Shown here piece after piece: positions 9,701 through 17,379 of a stretch of 64,000 nucleotides of DNA. The DNA lies in the NCBI RefSeq assembly GCF_947497125.1, contig NZ_CANMFI010000002.1, positions 350,748 through 414,747 of the forward strand. Reading direction: 5' to 3'. Below the pieces are notes generated by a model. The model was not told the DNA's origin. It saw nothing but the letters and a program-made list of their open reading frames with translations, and searched no databases. The first letter of the stretch is position 1. Each line of letters starts with the position of its first letter. A program made the position numbers and the translations under genes. The stretch comes from an uncultured Polaribacter sp. GTDB taxonomy: Bacteria > Bacteroidota > Bacteroidia > Flavobacteriales > Flavobacteriaceae.

Positions 9701-12700
9701 TGTGGCAACAAATTCGAATTCTTCTTCATACCAAACTGTATTGGATGAAGAAAAAGGTACTTGAACTCCATTGTTTCCATTCACTAAGCTACCATCGGGT
9801 AATATAACATAGGCATATGAATTTGCTCTTTCGGTAGAGTGACGACCAGTATTAGCCCAATAGTATTTTACTCTATAAGTTGCTCCTACAATAAATGGTT
9901 CTGTTTTAATTGCAAAAGCTTCAGTTGTGGCAATACCTACATAATTACCCCCTGCAGGGCTAGGTTGAGTAGTGTAGTACATTGAATTTATACCATTAAA
10001 AGTACTGAAGTAATTCCCTACCACCAACTCAAAAGTTTGGGTAGACGAGTTTTCGTGCTTAATATAAGTTGTACCACATGTAGCGTCTGTAAGCACAGCC
10101 CATGTTTGTTCTGAATTACTTTCGAAACCACCACAGTAGAATGATCTTGCAGCACCCGTGCACTCAAGCACATCCAAAATACCATCGTTGTCATCATCGA
10201 TGTCTAGGTAATCTGGAATATCATCACCATCCGTATCTGTACAGCTTTCAATTGTTTTATCTGCACTAATACCTATACCTTGTGCTACTGCAGCAGTTGC
10301 TGTGCCAACAATTGGCACACCAAGAGTTGCGCTACCAGAGGTAGTATCTACTGTGTTTCCTAAGTTTTGATTTACTGGTGATGCTCCTGCAAGTCCTGTA
10401 AAAGCACCTCCGTTTGAAGTATTACCAGCGTCTATATTGGTGTCTGTTACCAAATTAGATACTAAAAAAGCACCGTCTCCTTCTAAAGCATCTGGGCATC
10501 CATCGCCATCAGAATCTAAATCTAATTGATTTGGAATACCGTCGTTGTCGGTGTCGCAAGTAGGATTCGTTGTAAAAAAAGAAATATCATCTAAAGTAAA
10601 GTTATCAGCTCCACCTCCTGATTGTGTAATTCTAACTTGATTAAAACTAACAGAAGGGTTGTAATATCCTATAAAATTATTTACGCCATTACCTGCAGAA
10701 AAGGTTTGACTATCTACGGTATTGGTAACATTACCAGAAGCATTAGCTCCAACAAAAGTATTTAAGGTCTCCCATATAGTTTCGTTACCAAACTCTATTA
10801 AAAAGCTGGTTGCTGAATTGGCATCATGAACATCACCAATACGAATAGCAAATCCGTTTGTGTTGTGTTTTAAATTAAGTGTTACAACAACTGAAGGATC
10901 TGAATTTTCGACTCTAATACCGGCTACTTTAGTACCTGATACTGGTGTAGTACCAAAATATGAAGAAGCAAGAACGGAATTTATATACGGATTTGCAGAA
11001 GCGATACTCATTGTACCAAAAGCCAGTGGTGTCGTTTCTAGATTTGTTGAACCAGAAAATGATTCAAAATCTTCAAGAATAGAACTATTTGATGCTTCTG
11101 CTATTGCTTTGGCATTCGCCCAATCTGCTGAATCATAAGTGATACCTGTACCTCCTAGCGCTGCTAGTATATCATTACTTAAATCAGGAGACGCAGAACA
11201 TTCGTCTGTGTCTAAAATACCATCATTGTCATCATCTAAATCATTATAATCTGTAACACCATCGCCATCGGTATCTGTACAACTTTCTATGTCTTTATCT
11301 GCACTAATACCCACACCTTGGGCAACTGCAGCAGTTGCTGTGCCAACAATTGGCACTCCATATGTAGCACTACCGAAAACAGTATCTACAGTTGTACCTA
11401 AATTTGTTTGTACACCAGACACCCCTGAAATACCTGTAAAAGCACCTCCGTTTGAAGTATTACCACCATCTATATTGGTATCTGTAACCAAATCTGATAG
11501 TAAAAAAGCACCGTCTCCTTCTAAGGCATCTGGACAACCATCGCCATCAGAATCTAAATCTAAATGGTTAGGAATGCCGTCGTTGTCAGTATCTAAAACA
11601 GAATTACCAACTTTAGAAACACTTATACCATCAAAAGATAAACCTTTTGCACCTGTTCCAGCAATTCTAAACCCAAGGGGTCCTGAAGCTTGGTTTGCAG
11701 TAAAAGTTAGTACTTCATGATACCATACATTATTATTATAGGCTACGGCTACGCCATTGTTACCATCTAAATATGTTCCATCTGGTAGATACACTTGAGG
11801 AAATGCATTATCTCTTTCAGTAGAATGCCTTCCAGAGTTTGCCCAATAAAATTCAACTTGATAGGTTGCTCCTACTTCTAAATTTGTAGTTTGAACCCCA
11901 AAGGTTTCTGAACCACTTCCATTACTTGCAATACCTACATAATTACCTCCTTGCGGGCTAAGCACATCCATTTGATAAGTACTACTACCTCCAAAACCAT
12001 CTGTGCCTGCTACAATTTCAAAAGTAGTTGAAACACTTGGAGGTTGTATAGCGCTCCATTCTAAACAATTCGTTCCTGATGTTGGGGTTAAAGTAGACCA
12101 ACCTTGCTCAGAAAATTCATCAAAATCACCACAAACACCAATAGGAGTTGCTAAGTTATTAGACTCATCGGTATCTAAAATACCATCATTGTCATCATCT
12201 AAATCATTATAATCTGTAATACCATCGCCATCGGTATCTGTACAACTTTCTATGTCTTTATCTGCACTAATACCCACACCTTGTGCAACTGCAGCAGTTG
12301 CTGTGCTAACAATTGGCACCCCAAGAGTTGCGCTACCAGAGGTAGTATCTACTGTGTTTCCTAAGTTTTGATTTACTGGTGATGCTCCTGCAAGACCTGT
12401 AAAAGCACCTCCGTTTGAAGTATTACCACCACTTATAGTAGAGCTTACCAAATCTGATAGTAAAAAAGAACCATCTCCTTCTAAAGCATCTGCACAACCA
12501 TCGCCATCAGAATCTAAATCTAAATGGTTTAGAATGCCATCATTGTCGGTGTCGCAAGTAGAATAACTTGCATAAAGATTGTAATCCGTTGAATAATCTA
12601 GGTAAATTTCTTCTATGGCAGTATTTGTAACTCTTCCTGAAAGACCGTATAATCTGTATTTATTTGTTAAAAGTAAAGATGTAACTATTATAAATTCACC

Positions 12701-14605
12701 ACCTCCAGATGGATTTATAGTTGCTCCTGTTGCTGTATGAATGTCTGAAATATTTACCCAAGCATTTGTTGCTGCGTCCCAGCCCTGTAAAACAACCTGA
12801 GAGTTTGATGTTAAAAAAGTAGAAGTAGGCGTGCCACCCACATGATCATGTCTAATTCTTGTTAATAATATACTACAAGACAAGTCAAAAGAATACACTA
12901 CCTTATTAGTAATGTTTGAATTATTAGTAAAAATTGCTCTATTTGCAGATGCCGTTGAACCATCAAAAAGGTTTGCAATAGCGCCTGATTGAAGTGGGAT
13001 AGTTGTTGATGGATTTGATACGATTGAAGATCTATCGCCTCCAATAAAATTATTATCTAAACAGTCATATATCTCGTCACATAATTCGTCTGCATCTAAA
13101 ATACCATCGTTGTCATCATCTAAATCGATAGAATCTTGCACACCATCGCTATCAGTATCTAAACAATTGTTTTCGGTTTTATTTAAACTCGTGCCAATCG
13201 CTTGCTTTACCGCTGATGCATTTGGGCTTACAACTGGCACCCCATAGGTAGCACTACTAGAAGAAGTATCTACTGTTGTACCTAAGTTTTGTTGAACGCC
13301 AGACACCCCGGAAACACCTGTAAAACTAACGGTAGTATTACCTGCATCTAAGCTGTTATCTGTTACTAAATTAGACAATAAAAAAGTACCGTCTCCTTCT
13401 ATTGCATCTGGGCAACCATCGCCATCAGAATCTAAATCTAAATGATTTGGCACTCCATCGTTATCTGTATCACAAGATAATGTAGTAGCTAAAGTACCAG
13501 CAGGTGAATCAGCACCAACACCAATTGCCAAAGTATCATTATTTAAACCTACTGCAACGATATTTAATTCATCAAAAATAGTTGTCCCTGTATTTATGAT
13601 AACAACTGCATCAGGAAAATTAGTACCATATATAGGAAAACTAGCTAGTCTTACTAAACCTAAATTAGCATTCCAAGTAAGTCCAGATGGCAACATAGCA
13701 CCCGTTGGTGAACCAGATGGTGTATAAGGATCTTCAATAGTTACTGCCCAAGAAGACATGTCTACTGGCTGCCCGTTTAAGGTAGGGTTAAAAACATAGG
13801 TAAATGGCCCTGTAACACCACTTGAGGTAGCGCCAGGGTCAAATAATAAAAGTTTTGTGTTTTGAGGTGCTGCTGTACCAGCAGCATATTTAAAATCGTA
13901 AATTGTAGTAGAGTTTTGACCTCCTGTCTGATCATTTGGTTTTGCACCATCACTAGCAAAATGATAAATACCACCAACATTACCATAACCAGTTAAAGTA
14001 GTAGAATTTGTAAAAGTTGATGCCGTAAAACCAGCACCACTTATGGTTGCAGAGTAATTTTGTGATGAAACAGTATGGCTTCCGGCACCTGTTCTTACAA
14101 TAGATACGGTTCCGGTTGAAGTAACACCACCTGGTGAATATGACCAATTAAAATTAGTAAGTTGTCCGCTACTTTTAATACCTGTTGCATCGCCACCTGT
14201 TCTTTGCATCCAAGAATATGAATTATTTCCTGAAGGATGAGAAAAAGAGACACACTCGTCAGTATCTAAAATTCCATCATTATCATCATCTAAATCTACA
14301 TTATTAGCAATGCCATCACAATCGTAGTCATCTGATGGTAGCTTACCACCACAAACAACTGTAGTAGCATTGTTTTTATTTGCAAGGTTTTTGGTAGTCG
14401 GTTTGTTTTTGGTAACCGCCGTTAAGCTTGTAGTATTGTCTTTGCTTAAGTTATTAAAAGCAACTTCTTCTTTGGTAACAAACTCTAACAGAGTTGCACT
14501 TTTAACACCAAAAGAAGACAAGAAAATAATTGTTAAAGTAACACAAACAATTTGTATGTAATTGTTTTGAGATAGCTTTTGAAATTTTGAATTAAAAAAC
14601 CCCAT
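3755..14605 (-). CDS. Giant modular T9SS-secreted surface protein with eight TSP3-like modules
   Basis: A 3,616-residue protein with an N-terminal hydrophobic signal (about 20-37). Eight modules follow, each about 300-350 residues. Each module has an Asp-rich calcium-loop block with core DLDDDNDGILD (starts near residues 105, 500, 808, 1128, 1475, 1787, 2127 and 2413), a unique inserted beta-domain of 160-280 residues, and a second block with core DLDSDGDGC (near 391, 698, 1017, 1363, 1684, 2017, 2305 and 2607). A conserved linker ending in a Cys-containing stretch joins most modules. The blocks resemble thrombospondin type-3 repeats, which bind calcium. Insert 2 looks like a discoidin/F5-8C fold. 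Inserts 3 and 5 are paralogous. After the modules come a lamin-tail-like region (about 2700-2830), a CBM6/35-like domain beginning NLEAEDATFTG (about 3195-3310), and a C-terminal T9SS type-A sorting domain (about 3535-3616) with SLVGQEVKKW and LASGIYFVKVYTKDK. It is probably a cell-surface or secreted adhesin; the ligand is unknown. Confidence 0.93.
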   Translation of the reverse strand: MGFFNSKFQKLSQNNYIQIVCVTLTIIFLSSFGVKSATLLEFVTKEEVAFNNLSKDNTTSLTAVTKNKPTTKNLANKNNATTVVCGGKLPSDDYDCDGIANNVDLDDDNDGILDTDECVSFSHPSGNNSYSWMQRTGGDATGIKSSGQLTNFNWSYSPGGVTSTGTVSIVRTGAGSHTVSSQNYSATISGAGFTASTFTNSTTLTGYGNVGGIYHFASDGAKPNDQTGGQNSTTIYDFKYAAGTAAPQNTKLLLFDPGATSSGVTGPFTYVFNPTLNGQPVDMSSWAVTIEDPYTPSGSPTGAMLPSGLTWNANLGLVRLASFPIYGTNFPDAVVIINTGTTIFDELNIVAVGLNNDTLAIGVGADSPAGTLATTLSCDTDNDGVPNHLDLDSDGDGCPDAIEGDGTFLLSNLVTDNSLDAGNTTVSFTGVSGVSGVQQNLGTTVDTSSSSATYGVPVVSPNASAVKQAIGTSLNKTENNCLDTDSDGVQDSIDLDDDNDGILDADELCDEIYDCLDNNFIGGDRSSIVSNPSTTIPLQSGAIANLFDGSTASANRAIFTNNSNITNKVVYSFDLSCSILLTRIRHDHVGGTPTSTFLTSNSQVVLQGWDAATNAWVNISDIHTATGATINPSGGGEFIIVTSLLLTNKYRLYGLSGRVTNTAIEEIYLDYSTDYNLYASYSTCDTDNDGILNHLDLDSDGDGCADALEGDGSFLLSDLVSSTISGGNTSNGGAFTGLAGASPVNQNLGNTVDTTSGSATLGVPIVSTATAAVAQGVGISADKDIESCTDTDGDGITDYNDLDDDNDGILDTDESNNLATPIGVCGDFDEFSEQGWSTLTPTSGTNCLEWSAIQPPSVSTTFEIVAGTDGFGGSSTYQMDVLSPQGGNYVGIASNGSGSETFGVQTTNLEVGATYQVEFYWANSGRHSTERDNAFPQVYLPDGTYLDGNNGVAVAYNNNVWYHEVLTFTANQASGPLGFRIAGTGAKGLSFDGISVSKVGNSVLDTDNDGIPNHLDLDSDGDGCPDALEGDGAFLLSDLVTDTNIDGGNTSNGGAFTGISGVSGVQTNLGTTVDTVFGSATYGVPIVGTATAAVAQGVGISADKDIESCTDTDGDGVTDYNDLDDDNDGILDTDECSASPDLSNDILAALGGTGITYDSADWANAKAIAEASNSSILEDFESFSGSTNLETTPLAFGTMSIASANPYINSVLASSYFGTTPVSGTKVAGIRVENSDPSVVVTLNLKHNTNGFAIRIGDVHDANSATSFLIEFGNETIWETLNTFVGANASGNVTNTVDSQTFSAGNGVNNFIGYYNPSVSFNQVRITQSGGGADNFTLDDISFFTTNPTCDTDNDGIPNQLDLDSDGDGCPDALEGDGAFLVSNLVTDTNIDAGNTSNGGAFTGLAGASPVNQNLGNTVDTTSGSATLGVPIVGTATAAVAQGIGISADKTIESCTDTDGDDIPDYLDIDDDNDGILDVLECTGAARSFYCGGFESNSEQTWAVLTDATCGTTYIKHENSSTQTFELVVGNYFSTFNGINSMYYTTQPSPAGGNYVGIATTEAFAIKTEPFIVGATYRVKYYWANTGRHSTERANSYAYVILPDGSLVNGNNGVQVPFSSSNTVWYEEEFEFVATAAYTGRLGFSLSSAGFGGVAIDAVELELVFSSCDVDTDNDGIPNSLDLDSDGDGCPDAVEAGISQTLLTTGTVENGSAGAVTSSSSVNNALVSGDTDANNNGLLDSVENGTTGEINYTSTYTDYAIASALNVCADTDGDGVGDLVDLDDDNDGILDEDETDPSISCNTDCTWFPTNRGRDNMLAITANGTPTSLTTKYGFDIGYPTPANSIIASSGDVRLGEGLTGGLLGNSSFTFITVDDSHLDPFRDNHYFELDFTTKNFTGTYALQEIAGGTAKVPFSVLISENAFETSYTTLGCEMSISGNTLFNVTAIPLLPNKTYTIRIYFHGQNTSSSTDFGDDFFFSGQRNYSQSTGYSCTPTPVSLGDRDTDNDGIPNRLDLDSDGDGCADALEGDGAFLVSNLVTDTNIDGGNTSNGGAFTGLSGVSGVQTNLGKTVDTDPTSATYGVPIVSPATTAITQGVGISTNKDIEICTDTDGDGVLDYLDLDDDNDGILDASECKVVNYTPAFVSTNAVYNSSNNPNSTVNGIINRLNGAGSDGISYNSSSVTQPTFVYTITLPNVRLGTFELYATVGSNNAEQLKAYALTIKDASNAIVFSGSAASASNFSNETPLTVAINENFAAGTYTIEFQDKDTAYSNREFSEIRFVNNLVCDIDTDNDGIPNLLDLDSDGDGCPDAIEGDGAFSQTDLVTSTMDGGNTSNGGAFTGVTGVSPVQENLGTDVDETPGSATYGVPIVSPATTAITQGVGISANKNIEICTDTDGDGVADYYDIDDDNDGILDVIECNMPTSYELLPQDFSFASNVTNGSQNGTEDISSKWNLPSGSIIVTVTGHNTNVYGNSVVGTGRSTNYKFSGTVPVTIQITHGDTIRSNDKDGFIDINSVGFTFTGTLNNPNLTQNITGNSYSILNSFSSAITNGSPLQWESNDYVSDITIFSTSNTIDAVYNIQVRPQDFINCRDTDNDGIPNYLDLDSDGDGCPDAVEAGIPTALTAGSVTNGNGTDATANTTSTVSEAVIDVTADPVGANGFANSLESGATDSGTVANAYTTTNYTTYGTDSTKNGCGIPMITQVYQSTGQRWIEITNINSNIIVPNAATLGLYKDLTGNQDDVAPTAFLTNNTEVPGGKTILVASSNVANKAITAIEIVNSSVTDFNGENDQLIISRGNGVKSYNGRVDIIKDIEDKTSYVRIDEVLTGNATYTSSEWVAYVDDAITTYTNVIDAAIERHVHAPLISEISSANDQANIKPGLHRVLLTEKTASGWSNGFPDRSRHVRVGIDYNHTSTALNARKLTVHNGSILSITNQALVVSDAIDISTASDQIRLVSSDDNNQAQLIQTHEGVGNITGAGRLLVDQNSETASVYRFNYFSSPVNSIGATTFTVADVLKDGTTELDASSTVGTQVAKEIDFVAGYDGEDTDPIKIANYWLFTQAAGGNWSQKGSTGVIAQTDGFIMKGTGVAQNYTFSGSPKDGTLSTSIGAEEFYLVGNPYASSLSVQKFLQDNLTTLTATAYFWQHAGEDVAFGTQGHNYAGYIGGYATRNLSMGLAADNRGVGNAAFDVNLEAEDATFTGSSQTINGATVVELNTTNSSVEFANLPYGVDVLTLQYQSANNKMIKVHVNGVFKQDIELTASTAQPFGLYNINLCLEAGSTVTLISNDSNTAYIDLLRLYDADGDISCSPSLGTGVTYKVPGPFVPIGQGFFIEGDAGGAVEFNNSQRSLVTEGTTASVFFRGQAKTTTANTNTENSTLPLIKLGMDYLNANNTTLHRQLGVSFKATNTFAFDKGYDSEIFDINPTDVYWKFDNNNSKYVIAGVQGISDDLEIPLEIVIAKDQSTVVFGIDEIQQISNDVYILDKLTGHTHQITHNSAAIVLDAGVYSDRFAVTFKAQAALSTTQTEAVNNSLQVYYNTIDAIELVNKDNLSIQKVSLYSLVGQEVKKWKVTENNTQTNSSYKVSNLASGIYFVKVYTKDKQTISKKLLID
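10290..10427 (-). repeat. Linker repeat copy A inside the giant gene
   Basis: This 138-base stretch is nearly identical to 12291-12428. By eye there are three differences. Both encode the linker between an Asp-rich DLDSDGDG block and the next DLDDDNDG block. The similarity is far higher than between the inserted domains on either side. Confidence 0.85.
12291..12428 (-). repeat. Linker repeat copy B inside the giant gene
   Basis: Partner of 10290-10427, 2,001 bases away in the same reading frame. More diverged copies of the same linker occur near 7440-7600, 8300-8480 and 11290-11470. Confidence 0.85.
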
Positions 14606-14695
14606 TAGTAAGTTTTATTTAGTTAATAATTTTAATTTTTGGGGGAGCTTAGACTTTTAGGTCTATACACCTAAAAAGGTTAGACACATGTTAAA

Positions 14696-14762
14696 AGTGT
14701 AAGTCACAAAAAAAAGTGGATTAAAAATAACTGTATCCTTAATTTTTTTTATGACTTACACT
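14696..14762 (-). promoter_or_regulatory. Long hairpin at the 5' end of the giant-gene transcript
   Basis: Arms 14696-14715 and 14743-14762 form a 20-bp stem: an 11-bp AGTGTAAGTCA/TGACTTACACT part, one C/A mismatch, then eight A/T pairs. The loop is 27 bases. It starts about 12 bases downstream of the -7 element at 14774-14781, so the predicted mRNA would begin almost directly with this hairpin. It could stabilise the leader or be regulatory. It lies downstream of recA on the same strand, but no strong T-run follows, so a terminator role is less likely. Confidence 0.5.
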
Positions 14763-14773
14763 AAAATTGTTTG

Positions 14774-14781
14774 CAAATTTA
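14774..14781 (-). promoter_or_regulatory. -7 promoter element of the giant surface-protein gene
   Basis: TAAATTTG on the minus strand matches TANNTTTG. It implies a leader of about 160 bases before the ATG at 14605, unusually long compared with the 17-30 bases seen at most other genes here. Confidence 0.4.
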
Positions 14782-14879
14782 TAAAAACTATTTAATATTT
14801 ACTTTTTATTTTCTATTTTTTTTAATATATAGTTCTTTAAATTTTTAAGATATATTATTCGTTAATAGTTACTTATCGT

Positions 14880-15890
14880 TTACTCTTGGCTATCTATTGC
14901 TTCTTTAATTTTTGTTTCTAGCTCTTCTGCCAATTCTGGGTTGTCTTTAATTAAGCCTTTTACAGCATCTCTACCTTGGCCTAATTTTGTTTCTCCGTAG
15001 CTAAACCAAGAACCACTTTTCTTTACAATACCCAACTCTACACCAATGTCTAAAATTTCACCAACTTTAGAGATTCCTTGTCCGTACATAATATCAAATT
15101 CTGCAATTTGAAACGGTGGTGCAACTTTATTTTTTACCACTTTTACTTTGGTACTGTTTCCAATTACTTTATCGCCATCTTTAATTTGTGTTCTTCTTCT
15201 GATGTCTAATCTTACAGAAGCATAAAACTTTAAAGCGTTACCACCAGTTGTGGTTTCTGGATTACCAAACATTACCCCAATTTTTTCTCTTAATTGGTTG
15301 ATAAATATTACCGTACAGTTTGTTTTAGAAATGGTACCTGTTAATTTACGCAATGCTTGCGACATTAAACGGGCGTGTAAACCCATTTTAGAGTCACCCA
15401 TTTCGCCTTCTATTTCAGATTTTGGTGTTAATGCAGCTACAGAATCTACCACTACAATATCTATAGCACCAGAACGAATTAAGTTTTCTGCTATTTCTAA
15501 AGCTTGTTCTCCGTGGTCTGGTTGTGATATAATTAAGTTGTCGATATCTACCCCTAAATTTTGTGCGTAAAATTTATCGAAAGCATGCTCTGCGTCAATA
15601 AAAGCAGCAATACCACCAGATTTTTGCGCCTCTGCAATAGCGTGTAATGTTAATGTTGTTTTACCTGAAGATTCTGGCCCGTAAATTTCGATGACCCTAC
15701 CTCTTGGATATCCGCCAACACCTAAGGCTAAATCTAACCCTAAAGAACCCGATGAAATTGCATCTACTTCTTCGGTAACTACGTCTCCTAATTTCATTAC
15801 AGAACCCTTACCATAGGTTTTGTCTAATTTATCTAATGTAAGTTGTAATGCTTTTAATTTTGCTGTTTTTTCTTTGTCTGCTGCTGCCAT
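14880..15890 (-). CDS. recA: Recombinase RecA
   Basis: A 336-residue RecA, the ATP-dependent DNA strand-exchange protein of homologous recombination and SOS induction. The Walker A motif GPESSGKTT lies at about residues 70-78. Walker B ([12 protein letters not shown]), the loop L1 region [20 protein letters not shown] and the loop L2 region [21 protein letters not shown] are all intact. The C-terminus ends in an acidic stretch as usual. It is probably monocistronic, since the gene downstream on the same strand has its own promoter-like element. No LexA-type operator was recognised upstream. Confidence 0.98.
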   Translation of the reverse strand: MAAADKEKTAKLKALQLTLDKLDKTYGKGSVMKLGDVVTEEVDAISSGSLGLDLALGVGGYPRGRVIEIYGPESSGKTTLTLHAIAEAQKSGGIAAFIDAEHAFDKFYAQNLGVDIDNLIISQPDHGEQALEIAENLIRSGAIDIVVVDSVAALTPKSEIEGEMGDSKMGLHARLMSQALRKLTGTISKTNCTVIFINQLREKIGVMFGNPETTTGGNALKFYASVRLDIRRRTQIKDGDKVIGNSTKVKVVKNKVAPPFQIAEFDIMYGQGISKVGEILDIGVELGIVKKSGSWFSYGETKLGQGRDAVKGLIKDNPELAEELETKIKEAIDSQE

Positions 15891-16001
15891 AAACCTTGCT
15901 AATATTTTGTTTTATAAAGTAGAGCAAGTTACAAAAAAGTCTGTCGATTTTCCTAAAAATTAATGTCGATTTTTGTAGTATTGTTTTTTATAATTTAAAA
16001 A

Positions 16002-16793
16002 ATGACAAAGATAATTTCTCTGAAAGATAAAAAGAGTTCTGTACAAATAGAAAAAGGTGAATTAATTTCATTTATTGTAGACGGTACAGAATACATGCAT
16101 CAAAAAGGAAGTAAAGGCTGGAGAAAAACAGATGACGAAATGTTTCCTGTAATTGGCCCACTTTCTAAAAATAATTTTCAGTTAACTACTAAACAAGGAA
16201 CCGCAATTTTAGATCAGCATGGTTTGTTACGTGAAATGGAGTATGTGCTGCTTTCTTCGGATAAAAATACAGCCATTTTTTCTAAAACATATGCTAAAAA
16301 CACTCCGTTACAAAACGCTAAATTTCCAGAAAAATCTTCTGAAGAGTTTGTTTTTTGGCCGTATGATTTTAGCTTCGAAAAACACTTTACATTAAAAGAC
16401 AGAATTTTAACTATCAATTTTAAAATTACTTCTGCAGTAGGCATGCCTTTTATGTTGGGGTATCATCCTGCTTTTTTACTTTCTAATACCGGTAAAGAAA
16501 CCCTTGTTGCAAACGGAGAAAAAATAACGCTTGCAGCTATTTACAAAGCAGGGCATAATGCGTTTCCTGTTTTAAATACGTCTAATATTAGATTGGAAAA
16601 TATAGATAGAAATGCTTTAGAAATTAGCACTACAAATTTTAATAATTTTATGCTATGGACAACAGTAGACAATATGCTTTGTATAGAACCTATTTCGCAA
16701 TACACCTCTTATACAGATCAAAAATTTTCGGAAGATAATATGTCTATTTCTAGTGGTACCGAGACGTTTTCCTTTGAAATAAAAGTGGTTTAA
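16002..16793 (+). CDS. Aldose 1-epimerase family protein (GalM/LacX-like)
   Basis: A 263-residue galactose-mutarotase-fold protein that would interconvert alpha and beta anomers of an aldose or hexose phosphate. The catalytic His region reads LGYHPAFLL (about 154-162) and the catalytic Glu region MLCIEPIS (about 224-231). It is shorter than canonical GalM (about 340) and matches the LacX/YeaD-like branch. It is followed after 2 bases by a pseudouridine synthase gene, so they form a two-gene operon of unrelated functions. Confidence 0.85.
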   Translation: MTKIISLKDKKSSVQIEKGELISFIVDGTEYMHQKGSKGWRKTDDEMFPVIGPLSKNNFQLTTKQGTAILDQHGLLREMEYVLLSSDKNTAIFSKTYAKNTPLQNAKFPEKSSEEFVFWPYDFSFEKHFTLKDRILTINFKITSAVGMPFMLGYHPAFLLSNTGKETLVANGEKITLAAIYKAGHNAFPVLNTSNIRLENIDRNALEISTTNFNNFMLWTTVDNMLCIEPISQYTSYTDQKFSEDNMSISSGTETFSFEIKVV

Positions 16794-16795
16794 TT

Positions 16796-17365
16796 TTGAT
16801 TATAAAACATCGTCATTTTATCATTCACAAACCTTGGGGTGTTATTTCTCAGTTTGTAAATCCGGCTAAAAGAAAGAAAAAATTATTAGGTGATTTGTAT
16901 GACTTTCCTGAAAAAACCATGGCAATTGGTCGTTTAGACGTTCCTTCTGAAGGGTTGCTTTTACTAACCACAGATGGTAAGGTTTCTGCTGAAATTAGAT
17001 CTCATAAATACGAAAAAGAATACTATGTGCAAGTTGATGGAGTTGTTACTAATGACGCAATCGAACAACTAAAAACAGGGGTAGAGATTGGTTTTAATGG
17101 CAAAAAATACACAACAAAACCAGGAAAAGCAGCGATGATAAAAGATCCTAATTTTCCGTTACGAAGCCAAAAAATACGAGACGAAAGACATGGCCCAACG
17201 AGTTGGTTATCTATAATAATTAAAGAGGGTAAGTTTAGACAGGTTCGTAAAATGACGGCTGCTGTTGGATTACCTACATTGCGTTTGGTTCGTGTTAGAA
17301 TTGGAGCTATTGAATTGGGTAATCTAGAAGTTGGAGGTGTGCTAGAAGTTGATAAATTAGTTTGA
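16796..17365 (+). CDS. rluE: RluE-type rRNA large-subunit pseudouridine synthase, TTG start
   Basis: A 189-residue pseudouridine synthase of the RsuA/RluB/E/F family, which isomerises a uridine in 23S rRNA. The catalytic motif is AIGRLDVPSEGLLLLTTDG (Asp in GRLD, about residues 43-61). The conserved GKFRQVRKM and LVRVRIG motifs follow. There is no S4 domain, as in RluE. The only usable start is TTG at 16796: the upstream in-frame stop is TGA at 16775, no ATG or GTG lies between, and the next ATG (at MAIGR) would remove the conserved N-terminus. The start lies 2 bases after the epimerase stop, so translational coupling is likely. The exact symbol is inferred from family size. Confidence 0.88.
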   Translation: MIIKHRHFIIHKPWGVISQFVNPAKRKKKLLGDLYDFPEKTMAIGRLDVPSEGLLLLTTDGKVSAEIRSHKYEKEYYVQVDGVVTNDAIEQLKTGVEIGFNGKKYTTKPGKAAMIKDPNFPLRSQKIRDERHGPTSWLSIIIKEGKFRQVRKMTAAVGLPTLRLVRVRIGAIELGNLEVGGVLEVDKLV

Positions 17366-17379
17366 AAAAGAAGGAGAAA

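Noticed and set aside
3755..14605. Many open frames on the opposite strand of the giant gene
   Set aside because: They repeat with the same period as the Asp-rich blocks and encode Ser/Pro-rich low-complexity sequence, so they are shadows of the real gene.
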